Shown: positions 20,494-33,323 of the stretch, in pieces
Layout: each line of letters opens with the position of its first letter
Numbering within the stretch: the stretch's first letter is position 1
Assembly: GCA_948144175.1 (NCBI GenBank)
Contig: CANXME010000779.1
Span: forward strand, 1-64,000
DNA from: Closterium sp. NIES-65
Taxonomy: Eukaryota > Streptophyta > Zygnematophyceae > Desmidiales > Closteriaceae
Direction: 5' to 3'
Length of the DNA: 64,000 nt
Notes under the pieces: model-generated
Databases searched by the model: none
Told to the model about the DNA's origin: nothing
Seen by the model: the letters and a program-made list of their open reading frames with translations, nothing else
Program-made: the position numbers and the translations under genes

Positions 20494-22389
20494 TAAAAAG
20501 AACAAGGGCATAGCGTGTGGAAAATAGCAAGAACAAGGGCCTTGCGTGTGCAAAATAAAAAGAACAAAGGCCTAGCGTGTGCAAAATAAAAAGAACAAGG
20601 GCCTAGCGTGTGCAAAATTGCAAGAACAAGGGCCTAACGAGTGCAAAATAGCAAGAGCAAGGGCCTAGCATGTGCAAAAAATCAAGAACAAGGGCCTAGC
20701 GTTCGCGAAATAGCAAGAACAAGGGCCTAGCGTGTGCAAAATAAAAAGAACAAGGGTCTAGCATGTGCAAAATTGCAAGAACAAGGACCTAGCGTGTGTA
20801 AAATAAAAAGAACAAGGGCATGGCGTGTGCAAAATAAAAAGAACAAGGGCCTAGCGTGTGCAAAATAGAAAGAACAAGGGCCTAGCGTGTGCAAAATTGC
20901 AAGAACAAGGGCCTAGCGTGTGCAAAATTGCAAGAACAAGGGCCTAGCGAGTGCAAAATAGCAACAGCAAGGGCCTAGCATGTGCAAAAAATCAAGAACA
21001 AGGGCCTAGCGTTCACGAAATAGCAAAAGCAAGGGCCTAGCGTGTGCAAAATAAAAAGAACAAGGGTCTAGCATGTGCAAAATTGCAAGAACAAGGGCCT
21101 AGTGTGAGCAAAATAAAAAGAACAAGGGCATAGCGTGTGCAAGATTGCAAGAATAAGGGCCTAGCTTGTGCAAAATAAAAAGAACAAGGGCCTAGCGTGT
21201 GCAAAATAAAAAGAAGAAGGGCCTAGCATGTGCAAAATTGCAAGAACAAGGGCCTAACGTGTGCAAAATTGCAAGAACAAGGGCCTAACGAGTGCAAAAT
21301 AGCAAGAGGAAGGGCCTAGCATGTGCAAGAAATCAAGAACAAGGGCCTAGCGTTCGCGAAATAGCAAGAACAAGGGCCTAGCGTGTGCAAAATAAAAGGA
21401 ACAAGGGTCTAGCATGTGCAAAATTGCAAGAACAAGGGCCTAGCGTGTGCAAAATAAAAAGATCAAGGGCATAGCGTGTGCAAAATAGCAAGAACAAGGG
21501 CCTAGCGTGTGCAAAATAAAAAGAACAAGGGCCTAGCGTGTGCAAAAAAAAAAGAACAAGGACCTAGCGTGTGCAAAATTGCAAGAATAAGGGCCTAGCG
21601 TGTGCAAAATTGCAAGAACAAGGGCCTAGCGAGTGCAAAATAGCAAGACCAAAGGCCTAGCGTGTGCAAAAAATCAAGAACAAGGGCCTAGCGTTCGCGA
21701 AATAGCAAGAACAAGGGCCTAGCGTGTGCAAAATAAAAAGAACAAGGGTCTAGCATGTGCAAAATTGCAAGAGCAAGGGCCTAGCATGTGCAAAATAAAA
21801 ATAACAAGGGCGTAGCGTGTGCAAAATAAAAAGAACAAGGGCATAGCGTGTGCAAAATAAAAAGAACAAGGGCCTAGCGTGTGCTAAATAAAAAGAACAA
21901 GGGCCTAGCGTGTGCAAAATTGCAAGAACAAGGGCCTAGCGTGTGCAAAATTGCAAGAACAAGGGCCTAGCGAGTGCAAAATAGCAAGAGCAAGGGCCTA
22001 GCGTGTGCAAAAAATCAAGAACAAGTGCCTAGCATTTGCGAAATTGCAAGAACAAGGGCCTAGCGTGTGCAAAATAAAAAAAACAAGGGTCTAGCATGTG
22101 CAAAATTGCAAGAACAAGGGCTTAGCGTGTGCAAAATAGCCACAACAAAGGCCTAGCGTGTGCAAAATAAAAAGAACAAGGGCCTAGCGTGTGCAAAATA
22201 AAAAGAACAAGGGCATAGCGTGTGCAAAATAGCAAGAACAAGGGCCTAGCGTGTGCAAAATAAAAAGAACAAGGGCCTAGCGTGTGCAAAATAGCAAGAA
22301 CAAGGGCCTAGCGTGTGCAAAATTGCAAGAACAAGGGCCTAGCGTGTGCAAAATTGCAAGAACAAGGGCCTAGCGAGTGCAAAATAGCA

Positions 22390-24175
22390 AGAACAAGGGC
22401 ATAGCGTGTGCAAAATAGCAAGAACAAGGGCCTAGCATGTGCAAAATACAAGAACAAGGGCCTAGCGTGTGCAAAATAAAAAGAACAAGGGCCTAGCGTG
22501 TGCAAAATTGCAAGAACAGGGGCCTAGCGTGTGCAAAATTGCAAGAACAAGAGCCTAGCGAGTGCAAAATAGCAAGACCAAGGGCCTAGTGTATGCAAAA
22601 AATCAATAACAAGGGCCTTGTGTTCGCGAAATAGCAAGAACAAGGGCCTAGCGTGTGCAAAATAAAAATAACAAGTGCCTAGCGTGTGCAAAATTGCAAG
22701 AACAAGGGCCTAGCGTGTGCAAAATTGCAAGAACAAGGGCCTAACGAGTGCAAAATAGCAAGAGCAAGGGCCTAGCATGTGCAAAAAATCAAGAACAAGG
22801 GCCTAGCGTTCGCGAAATAGCAAGAACAAGGGCCTAGCGTGTGCAAAATAAAATGAACAAGGGTCTAGCATGTGCAAAATTGCAAGAACAAGGGCCTAGC
22901 GTGTGCAAAATAAAAAGAACAAGGGCATGGCGTATGCAAAATAAAAAGAACAAGGGCCTAGCGTGTGCAAAATAAAAAGAACAAGGGCCTAGCGTGTGCA
23001 AACTTGCAAGAACAAGGGCCTAGCGTGTGCAAAATTGCAAGAACAAGGGCCTAGCGAGTGCAAAATAGCAACAGCAAGGGCCTAGCATGTGCAAAAAATC
23101 AAGAACAAGGGCCTAGCGTTCACGAAATAGCAAGAGCAAGGGCCTAGCGTGTGCAAAATAAAAAGAACAAGAGTCTAGCATGTGCAAAATTGCAAGAACA
23201 AGGGCCTAGCGTGAGCAAAATAAAAAGAACAAGGGCCTAGCGTGTGCAAAATTGCAAGAACAAGGGCCTAGCGAGTGCAAAATAGCAACAGCAAGGGCCT
23301 AGCATGTGCAAAAAATCAAGAACAAGGGCCTAGCGTTCACGAAATAGCAAGAGCAAAGCCTAGCGTGTGCAAAATAAAAAGAACAAGAGTCTAGCATGTG
23401 CAAAATTGCAAGAACAAGGGCCTAGCGTGAGCAAAATAAAAAGAACAAGGGCATAGCGTGTGCAAGATAGCAAGAACAAGGGCCTAGCTTGTGCAAAATA
23501 TAAAGAACAAGGGCCTAGCGTGTGCAAACTAAAAAGAAGAAGGGCCTAGCATGTGCAAAATTGCAAGAACAAGGGCCTAATGTGTGCAAAATTGCAAGAA
23601 CAAGGGCCTAACGAGTGCAAAATAGCAAGAGCAAGGGCCTAGCCTGTGCAAGAAATCAAGAACAAGGGCCTAGCGTTCGCGAAATAGCAAGAACAAGGGC
23701 CTAGCGTGTGCAAAATAAAAAGAACAAGGGTCTAGCATGTGCAAAATTGCAAGAACAAGGGCCTAGCGTGTGCAAAATAAAAAGAACAAGGGCATAGCGT
23801 GTGCAAAATAGCAAGAACAAGGGCCTAGCGTGTGCAAAATAAAAAGAACAAGGGCCTAGCGTGTGCAAAATAAAAAGAACAAGGACCTAGCGTGTGCAAA
23901 ATTGCAAGAACAAAGGCCTAACGTGTGCAAAATTGCAAGAACAAGGGCCTAGCGAGTGCAAAATAGCAAGAGCAAGGGCCTAGCGTGTGCAAAAAATCAA
24001 GAACAAGGGCCTAGCGTTCGCGAAATAGCAAGAACAAGGGCCTAGCGTGTGCAAAATAAAAAGAACTAGGGTCTAGCATGTGCAAAATTGCAAGAGCAAG
24101 GGCCTAGCATGTGCAAAATAAAAAGAACAAGGGCGTAGCGTGTGCAAAATAAAAAGAACAAGGGCATAGCGTGTG
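22390..24175. repeat. Segmental duplication in Satellite A, copy 1
   Basis: Matches 26759-28544 at an offset of 4369 bp. Anchors: GCAAAATACAAG (22441/26810), TGTTCGCGAA (22621/26990), GCTTGTGCAAAATATAAAG (near 23489/27858) and AGAACTAGGG (24062/28431). Internal one-base indels differ between the copies. Similarity stops near 24175. Confidence 0.85.
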
Positions 24176-26758
24176 CAAGATAAAAAGAACAAGGGCATAC
24201 CGTGTGCAAGATAGCAAGAACAAGGGCCTAGCTTGTGCAAAATAAAAAGAACAAGGGCCTAGCGTGTGCAAAATAAAAAGAACAAGGGCATAGCGTGTGC
24301 AAGATAGCAAGAACAAGGGCCTAGCTTGTGCAAAATAAAAAGAACAAGGGCCTAGCGTGTGCAAAATAAAAAGAACAAGGGCATAGCGTGTGCAAAATAG
24401 CAAGAACAAGGGCCTTGCGTGTGCAAAATAAAAAGAACAAAGGCCTAGCGTGTGCAAAATAAAAAGAACAAGGGCCTAGCGTGTGCAAAATTGCAAGAAC
24501 AAGGGCCTAACGAGTGCAAAATAGCAAGAGCAAGGGCCTAGCATGTGCAAAAAATCAAGAACAAGGGCCTAGCGTTCGCGAAATAGCAAGAACAAGGGCC
24601 TAGCGTGTGCAAAATAAAAAGAACAAGGGTCTAGCATGTGCAAAATTGCAAGAACAAGGACCTAGCGTGTGTAAAATAAAAAGAACAAGGGCATGGCGTG
24701 TGCAAAATAAAAAGAACAAGGGCCTAGCGTGTGCAAAATTGCAAGAACAAGGGCCTAGCGTGTGCAAAATTGCAAGAACAAGGGCCTAGCGAGTACAAAA
24801 TAGCAACAACAAGGGCCTAGCATGTGCAAAAAATCAAGAACAAGGGCCTAGCGTTCACGAAATAGCAAGAGCAAGGGCCTAGCGTGTGCAAAATAAAAAG
24901 AACAAGAGTCTAGCATGTGCAAAATTGCAAGAACAAGGGCCTAGCGTGAGCAAAATAAAAAGAACAAGGGCATAGCGTGTGCAAGATTGCAAGAACAAGG
25001 GCCTAGCTTGTGCAAAATAAAAAGAACAAGGGCCTAGCGTGTGCAAAATAAAAAGAAGAAGGGCCTAGCATGTGCAAAATTGCAAGAACAAGGGCCTAAC
25101 GTGTGCAAAATTGCAAGAACAAGGAACTAACGAGTGCAAAATAGCAAGAGCAAGGGCCTAGCATGTGCAAGAAATCAAGAACAAGGGCCTAGCGTTCGCG
25201 AAATAGCAAGAACAAGGGCCTAGCGTGTGCAAAATAAAAGGAACAAGGGTCTAGCATGTGCAAAATTGCAAGAACAAGGGCCTAGCGTGTGCAAAATAAA
25301 AGGATCAAGGGCATAGCGTGTGCAAAATAGCAAGAACAAGGGCCTAGCGTGTGCAAAATAAAAAGAACAAGGGCCTAGCGTGTGCAAAATAAAAAGAACA
25401 AGGACCTAGCGTGTGCAAAATTGCAAGAACAAGGGCCTAGCGTGTGCAAAATTGCAAGAACAAGGGCCTAGCGAGTGCAAAATAGCAAGAGCAAAGGCCT
25501 AGCGTGTGCAAAAAATCAAGAACAAGGGCCTAGCGTTTGCGAAATAGCAAGAACAAGGGCCTAGCGTGTGCAAAATAAAAAGAACAAGGGTCTAGCATGT
25601 GCAAAATTGCAAGAGCAAGGGCCTAGCATGTGCAAAATAAAAATAACAACGGCGTAGCGTGTGCAAAATAAAAAGAACAAGGGCATAGCGTGTGCAAAAT
25701 AAAAAGAACAAGGGCCTAGCGTGTGCTAAATAAAAAGAACAAGGGCCTAGCGTGTGCAAAATTGCAAGAACAAGGGCCTAGCGTGTGCAAAATTGCAAGA
25801 ACAAGGGCCTAGCGAGTGCAAAATAGCAAGAGCAAGGGCCTAGCGTATGCAAAAAATCAAGAACAAGTGCCTAGCATTTGCGAAATTGCAAGAACAAGGG
25901 CCTAGCGTGTGCAAAATAAAAAAAACAAGGGTCTAGCATGTGCAAAATTGCAAGAACAAGGGCTTAGCGTGTGCAAAATAAAAAGAACAAGGGCACAGCG
26001 TGTGCAAAATAGCCACAACAAAGGCCTAGCGTGTGCAAAATAAAAAGAACAAGGGCCTAGCGTGTGCAAAATAAAAAGAACAAGGGCATAGCGTGTGCAA
26101 AATAGCAAGAACAAGGGCCTAGCGTGTGCAAAATAAAAAGAACAAGGGCCTAGCGTGTGCAAAATAGCAAGAGCAAGGGCCTAGCGTGTGCAAAAAATCA
26201 AGAACAAGTGCCTAGCATTTGCAAAATTGCAAGAACAAGGGCCTAGCGTGTGCAAAATAAAAAAAACAAGGGTCTAGCATGTGCAAAATTGCAAGAACAA
26301 GGGCTTAGCGTGTGCAAAATAAAAAGAACAAGGGCACAGCGTGTGCAAAATAGCCACAACAAAGGCCTAGCGTGTGCAAAATAAAAAGAACAAGGGCCTA
26401 GCGTGTGCAAAATAAAAAGAACAAGGGCATAGCGTGTGCAAAATAGCAAGAACAAGGGCCTAGCGTGTGCAAAATAAAAAGAACAAGGGCCTAGCGTGTG
26501 CAAAATAGCAAGAACAAGGGCCTAGCGTGTGCAAAATTGCAAGAACAAGGGCCTAGCATGTGCAAAATTGCAAGAACAAGGGCCTAGCGAGTGCAAAATA
26601 GCAAGAGCAAGGGCCTAGTGTGTGCAAAAAATCAAGAACAAAGGCCTAGCGTTCGCGAAATAGCAAGAACAAGGGCCTAACATGTGCAAAATAAAAAGAA
26701 CAAGGGTCTAGCATGTGCAAAATTGCAAGAACAAGGGCCTAGAGTGTGCAAAATAAAA

Positions 26759-28544
26759 AGAACAAGGGCATAGCGTGTGCAAAATAGCAAGAACAAGGGC
26801 CTAGCATGTGCAAAATACAAGAACAAGGGCCTAGCGTGTGCAAAATAAAAAGAACAAGGGCCTAGCGTGTGCAAAATTGCAAGAACAGGTGCCTAGCGTG
26901 TGCAAAATTGCAAGAACAAGAGCCTAGCGAGTGCAAAATAGCAAGACCAAGGGCCTAGTGTATGCAAAAAATCAATAACAAGGGCCTTGTGTTCGCGAAA
27001 TAGCAAGAACAAGGGCCTAGCGTGTGCAAAATAAAAATAACAAGTGCCTAGCGTGTGCAAAATTGCAAGAACAAGGGCCTAGCGTGTGCAAAATTGCAAG
27101 AACAAGGGCCTAACGAGTGCAAAATAGCAAGAGCAAGGGCCTAGCATGTGCAAAAAATCAAGAACAAGGGCCTAGCGTTCGCGAAATAGCAAGAACAAGG
27201 GCCTAGCGTGTGCAAAATAAAAAGAACAAGGGTCTAGCATGTGCAAAATTGCAAGAACAAGGGCCTAGCGTGTGCAAAATAAAAAGAACAAGGGCATGGC
27301 GTGTGCAAAATAAAAAGAACAAGGGCCTAGCGTGTGCAAAATAAAAAGAACAAGGGCCTAGCGTGTGCAAACTTGCAAGAACAAGGGCCTAGCGTGTGCA
27401 AAATTGCAAGAACAAGGGCCTAGCGAGTGCAAAATAGCAACAGCAAGGGCCTAGCATGTGCAAAAAATCAAGAACAAGGGCCTAGCGTTCACGAAATAGC
27501 AAGAGCAAGGGCCTAGCGTGTGCAAAAAAAAAAGAACAAGAGTCTAGCATGTGCAAAATTGCAAGAACAAGGGCCTAGCGTGAGCAAAATAAAAGAACAA
27601 GGGCCTAGCGTGTGCAAAATTGCAAGAACAAGGGCCTAGCGAGTGCAAAATAGCAACAGCAAGGGCCTAGCATGTGCAAAAAATCAAGAACAAGGGCCTA
27701 GCGTTCACGAAATAGCAAGAGCAAGGGCCTAGCGTGTGCAAAATAAAAAGAACAAGAGTCTAGCATGTGCAAAATTGCAAGAACAAGGGCCTAGCGTGAG
27801 CAAAATAAAAAGAACAAGGGCATAGCGTGTGCAAGATAGCAAGAACAAGGGCCTAGCTTGTGCAAAATATAAAGAACAAGGGCCTAGCGTGTGCAAAATA
27901 AAAAGAAGAAGGGCCTAGCATGTGCAAAATTGCAAGAACAAGGGCCTAACGTGTGCAAAATTGCAAGAACAAGGGCCTAACGAGTGCAAAATAGCAAGAG
28001 CAAGGGCCTAGCATGTGCAAGAAATCAAGAACAAGGGCCTAGCGTTCGCGAAATAGCAAGAACAAGGGCCTAGCGTGTGCAAAATAAAAAGAACAAGGGT
28101 CTAGCATGTGCAAAATTGCAAGAACAAGGGCCTAGCGTGTGCAAAATAAAAAGAACAAGGGCATAGCGTGTGCAAAATAGCAAGAACAAGGGCCTAGCGT
28201 GTGCAAAATAAAAAGAACAAGGGCCTAGCGTGTGCAAAATAAAAAGAACAAGGACCTAGCGTGTGCAAAATTGCAAGAACAAAGGCCTAACGTGTGCAAA
28301 ATTGCAAGAACAAGGGCCTAGCGAGTGCAAAATAGCAAGAGCAAGGGCCTAGCGTGTGCAAAAAATCAAGAACAAGGGCCTAGCGTTCGCGAAATAGCAA
28401 GAACAAGGGCCTAGCGTGTGCAAAATAAAAAGAACTAGGGTCTAGCATGTGCAAAATTGCAAGAGCAAGGGCCTAGCATGTGCAAAATAAAAAGAACAAG
28501 GGCGTAGCGTGTGCAAAATAAAAAGAACAAGGGCATAGCGTGTG
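26759..28544. repeat. Segmental duplication in Satellite A, copy 2
   Basis: Partner of 22390-24175. The AGAACTAGGG variant marking this block also occurs at 36702, beyond element 2, so a related third copy lies there. This fits element 2 having inserted into an array that had already been duplicated. Confidence 0.83.
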
Positions 28545-30439
28545 CAAAATAAAAAGAACAAGGGCCTAGCGTGTGCAAAATATAAAGAACAAGGGCCTAG
28601 CGTGTGCAAAATTGCAAGAACAAGGGCCTAGCGTGTGCAAAACTGCAAGAACAAGGGCCTAGCGTGTGCAAAATAGCAAGAGCAAGGGCCTAGCGTGACT
28701 GAGTCAAGGTAATGGTGCGGCGTGCTCTGTCCCGAGTGATCTGCAAGCCAAGGTAGCTGCGCAGTTCACCCAGGTCTGTGCACGTGTGTCTCTTCAGCAG
28801 CTCGGACTTCACGTAGGCGAGTCCAGCAGTGTCTGCTGTGGCAAAGACCAAGTCGTCGACGTACACGAGGATGTAGAACGGCGGCAGGGAAGTGTCGGTG
28901 CGAAGAAACAGCGACGGGTCAGCAGTAGAAGGAGCAAACCCAAGAGCCGCAAGCGTAGTCCTCAGTGTGTCGTGCCACTCACGCGGTGCCTGGCGGAGAC
29001 CGTAGACTGGCCGTCGGAGGCTCCACTGGGTGCCAGGAGGGAAAGTCCCAGTGAAGCCAGGTGGACGGCGAAGCCAGATCTCCTCGTGCAGGCTACCCTG
29101 CAAGAACGCAGTGCTGAAGTCGAGAGAGTGAAGCTCGTAGTCGCGCTGAGCGGCTATGTGCAGCAGCACCCGAAGAGTAGTCATCTTCGGGGTGGGAGAG
29201 AAGGTCTGAAAGTAGTCAACTCCCTGCCGCTGACTGAAGCCACGAGCAACGTACCGTGCCTTGAAAACAGGTGGAGAGCCCGGCGGTCGCTTCACCCTGA
29301 AGATCCACATGCCACTGACGATGTTCGCCCCAGGAGGGGGAACCGCGTCAACGTAGGTGCCTGTGGACTTCCAGGAAGCCATCTCTGCATCCATAGCTGC
29401 CTGCCACTGAGAGGAGTAGGGACCCTCTACGGCCTCCGCGTAAGAACGCGGAGTCGGGATGTCTAGTGCATCCGGGTCTCCCTCAGGGGCAAGCAGTACA
29501 GACGCGAGATGAGGTGAAGCAGCCACTAGACACTGTAACTCCTCCTGCCTGTCCTCTAGGACGTCCGTGCCAAGAGCACACTCACCCCCGACGGACGGAG
29601 GACAGACAGACGCAGACTCTGCAACAAGACTAGCAGCGTAGTCGAGACGACAGCGAGCAGCAAAGTCGACAAGCTCAGCGACTAGAGCAGACGCAGCAGT
29701 GGACTCAAAAGAGGGGTCAGTGACGACAGTAGCAAGCAGACGCGTGACAGTAGGACTGGCAGCACGAAGAGAGTCCGACTCAGGGTCGGCAAGCGCAGGA
29801 AGAGAGGACTCAGGAGGAGAAGGCAAAGGGGCACGTAGAGGAGCAGTGGACGGACGCAAAGACATCCGGTGCGTGCCAGGGACAGGAGGAGGACGCTGAC
29901 GCGAACTGCGACCACTAGCGCGAGCAGTGCGAACAGGCGACGCGGGACGAGACGCAGGCTCACGACGCTCAGCAAGACCTCCAGTAGGACCAGTGTAAGG
30001 AGAGGGAGCAGGCAGTGGAGAGGAAGGCTCCAGCAGGGACTGCGACTGGACAGGCGGTGGACCCTCTACTGGAGGAGAAAGACCAAGAACCTGCTGCAGG
30101 AGCGGAACGAAGTACGGCCGAGGCCGCGCGGCAGCTCGAGACGCAGCAGGGACAGCACCAGCACCCTCAGCGACAGCACCAGCGCCACCCACACCTCCAG
30201 CGGCAGGACCAACAGCACTAGGCTCAGCACCAGCGCCCTCAGCAGCTCCAGCACCAGGAGGACCCGCAGGTCCAGCAGCTCCGGGACCGGCAGCACCCGC
30301 ACCCTCGACGGTCAAAGAAGCTCCAGCTCCAGCTCCAGCAGCACCTCCAGACTCAGCAGCACGCCTCCAGCGGCGAGCGAACCACTCGCGCAGCTCCTGT
30401 GGAGAGAGGGGCTCCCGGCGAGACGCAGCAGCAGGAGAA

Positions 30440-30690
30440 ACCCCAGGCTCAGCAGCTCCAGACGCAGCACCCCCAGGCTCAGCAGCTCCCAGCTCAGCAC
30501 CCCCAGGCTCAGCAGCTCCCGACCCAGCACCCCCAGACCCAGCACCTCCAGGCACAGCACCCCCCGGCTCAGCACCCCCAGGCTCCGCACCCTCCGCAGT
30601 AGCACCCTCAGGCCCAGCACCCCCAGCAGTAGCACCCCCAGGCTCAGCACCCCCGCGCACAGCACCCCCAGAGTCAGCACCTCCAGGCTC
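30440..30690 (-). repeat. 15-bp coding minisatellite in integrase-RT linker, element 2
   Basis: Plus-strand units of the form CCCAGGCTCAGCACC, with variants, encode AEPGG/AGPEG pentapeptides. Same position and period as 3409-3605 in element 1, but longer and differently ordered. Expansion keeps the frame. Confidence 0.88.
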
Positions 30691-32689
30691 AGCACCCGCA
30701 GCAGCACCAGAGTCACCAGTAACCTCGACCGGGTCAACGGCGTCTACCTGGGACACACCTGAGGGGGCAGGAACCTGAGGGGGGAGGGGTTCTACCGGGG
30801 GGGGAACCGGCACAAGGAAGTCCGGGGGAGGGGGGAGGGAAGGAGTGCGGTAGGGGAAGAGACGGTAGAAGGGGACTGACTCGTCGAACGTGACGTCCTG
30901 GGAGGACAGAACACGACGAGAGGAGGGGTGGTAAAACTGCCACCCTGGGGCGTCAGTGGGGAAGCCAAGGAAGACACAGGGAGCAGCACGAGGGGACAGC
31001 TTGTCCGCAGACAAGTCGCGGACAAACGCCCGAGATCCCCAGACACGGAACACAGACGCATCGCCAACCTTCCCCGTCCACAGCAAGGCTGGGGACATCG
31101 CAGGCCGAGAGACCCGGGGGTGAAGGTTGAGCTGATGCGCCGCGTACCTCACCGCAAACGGCCACAGAAAATGGGGGGCAGCCGCATGCATCATGGACGT
31201 ACGAGCGACATCCATGACCATACCAATGCGGCGCTCAGCAATCCCATTTTGCTGTGGTGAGTCCGGAAGCGTGAAGGTCTGGCGGATCCCCCGTGCACGA
31301 CAGTTGTCCCGCAGAAGGCGAGAAGAGAACTCTCCGCCTCTGTCAGAGTGCAGACGCAGAACAGGAAAGTCCGAGCCGAAGCTCTTCCTGAGCTGGAGAC
31401 GAGCCTCGCGGATCCAGTCGATCAGCACCTCAGTGACCGCACCCTTGCTGCGCAAGGGGAGGACTGTGGTGTAACGCGAGTAGTCATCAACCACCAACAG
31501 GACGTAGCGCTCGTAACCCTGCCCACGGACGGGGGCTGGGCCCCACACATCCATGTGAAGCGTCTGCAGGGGAGCCTCTGTCGGGGGGAAGTGGGAGGAG
31601 TGAGGAGTAGCCCGGAGGCGACCCTCGACACAGGGGACACAGGAAGGTCCTGGCCCGGAGGGGAGAGGAGGGAGAGACTGGGGAAGACCAGAGACAAGGA
31701 CACGGGAAGCCATGCTCCGAAGACGGGGCAAGGAGGGGTGGCCAAGACGGTGGTGCCACAGGAGAGTCTCGTGAGACAGGAGGCGACAAGAACAGGGGGC
31801 AGACTCAGGACCTGACCGGGACGCAGCAGCAAGCACCTGACCCGACGCAGCCACCTGACCAGACGCAGGGACAGGAGGAGACTCAACGGTCAGGGTGTAG
31901 AGACTCGACCCCGGCCGACGCGAGAACGTGGCCAGGTGTCGGCCTGTGCGTGCCTCCGTGCAGTGGGTCACCCGCTGACTCGCAGGAGTGAACTGGTGAA
32001 CCCCCACATCCTGCAGGTCCGCTCCACTCACCAAGTTCGTAGAGAACGAGGGAAGGTACAGACCCGACAGGGTGCCCGAAGGGGCAGCCGGATACGGGAG
32101 GACAGTGGAGAAGTGAGACAGGACAGGACCCCCAGAGGGGTCAGCAAGGGAGACCGCAACCGGCCGGCCGAGCGGCGTAAGGGTAGTGCGGTCTCGAAAG
32201 AAGGAGCGAGAAGCTCCGGAGTCAAGTGTGAAAGTGAGGGAGGACGAGGACGACGCAGTACCTGAGAGCGCAGTCTCACCAGTACCTGAGAGCACAGACG
32301 CACTGGCACCTAGAGCAGCAGCCTCACAAGCACCTAGCGCAGCAGTACCAATGCCCGGGTCGGGCTGGAAACAACGGTAACCCTCATTCTCCTCACTATA
32401 ATCCACAACATACATAGCAGCAAGGATAGCATCAAAATCAAGATCAAAGATCGCTACACCAGCCCTGAGAAGCTCATCCCAGCGAGGGATCTCACTAGCC
32501 CCAGGGAACTGCTGACGCCAAGCGTCCGTCAGGCGGCCAAAGCAGCGCTGGGTGGCGTGGGCACCCCCACACTGCTCACCCGCGCGGTCGCCGGAACGAA
32601 GAACGTAGGTGCAGGGACCAGTACCCCCACCCCTCTGACGCCCAGCGTACCACTCACGAAGCTGTTGAGGCGGAGGGATGTCCCGCGAG

Positions 32690-33000
32690 CGCTGCTGCTG
32701 CTGCCGCTGCGAGCGCTGGCCACCACCACCGCCGCTACGCTGCTGGGTACCACCTCGACCAGCTCCACCTCCTCCACCACCACCGCCTCCTCCGCTGCCG
32801 CCTCCACCGCCTCCACCTCCGCCGCCTCCACCACCGCCGCTGCCTCCACCACCACCGCTGGCACCACCACCACCGTCTTCGCCACTGCTGCCACCACCAC
32901 CACCACCTCCACCACTAGTCCCGCCGCCACCCCCACTCCCTCCGCCGCCACCGCCGCCACCGCCACCGCCCCCTCCAGCTCCACCCGCGCCCTTGCCCCC
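32690..33000 (-). repeat. Gly-rich and Gln-rich low-complexity tract in Gag, element 2
   Basis: Mostly GGN codons on the coding strand, giving a Gly/Ser tract of about 95 residues and then a short Gln/Arg-rich stretch near 32690. Equivalent to 5590-5935 in element 1 but not alignable unit by unit. Confidence 0.88.
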
Positions 33001-33312
33001 CTTGCCCTTGCTGGAGCGACGTCTCCCACTAGGGGCAGACGCCGCGCCGACCGACTCAAGACCAAGCAGGTCGGCAGCAGCAGCAGAGGCAACAGAGGGC
33101 AGCAAGGGGGAAGGAGAGCACCCCTCAAAGATGGGGGTGCGAGGGTCACTACGAGAAGCACCTACAGCGACTATGCTCTTCTCCGCTGCGAGGAGGGCCT
33201 TCTCGAGGAGGTCGACGGTGAGGGTGGTGGGACAGACTGCGAGAAAGTGGTCCCTGACGACGCGAAGGGAGTCAGGGAGGCGCGCGACTACGTAGTAGAG
33301 AGCGATGTACAT

Positions 33313-33323
33313 GGGGGGGGGGG
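33313..33323. other. G11 homopolymer with frameshift in gag (element 2)
   Basis: Eleven G on the plus strand, where element 1 has ten bases (GGGAGGAGGG) encoding Pro-Pro-Pro. The extra base moves gag out of frame after AKNPPP. Homopolymers of this length are prone to sequencing error, so the break may or may not be real. Confidence 0.85.

Larger units (their letters stand above)
13122..28697 (-). repeat. Satellite A array, inverted orientation (15.6 kb)
   Basis: About 502 monomers read on the plus strand as CAAGGGCCTAGCGTGTGC followed by AAAAT, a variable triplet (TGC, AGC or AAA) and AAGAA. A typical higher-order unit has 11 monomers (341 bp). In order: TTCGCGAA type, AAA type, TCTAGCATG type, AAA type, GCATAGCG type, two AAA/AGC types, two TTGC types, CGAGTG type, and AAAAAATC type. 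TTCGCGAA at 28045 and 28386 is exactly 341 bp apart. Near-identical 341-bp units occur at about 25902 and 26243. No gene is seen. Confidence 0.97.
28698..33312 (-). pseudogene. Copia polyprotein: Gag C-terminus, protease, integrase, partial RT (element 2)
   Basis: A long open frame downstream of the gag frameshift; the ORF itself runs 33372-28690 and picks up its stop in satellite DNA. Visible: the Gag end (PPPMYIALYYVVARLPDSLRVV), Gly-rich tract, C-X13-C-X3-H-X4-C motif at 32542-32613, protease DSGAS at 32209-32223, and integrase with Asp 31549-31551, Asp 31342-31344 and Glu 31234-31236 (D-X68-D-X35-E). The AEPGG-rich linker then passes in frame into RT with no break at the site where element 1 is shifted. 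RT has YVDD at 28852-28863 and stops at TRDRARRTITLTQS where the element is cut. RNase H is absent, so it cannot complete reverse transcription alone. Confidence 0.92.
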
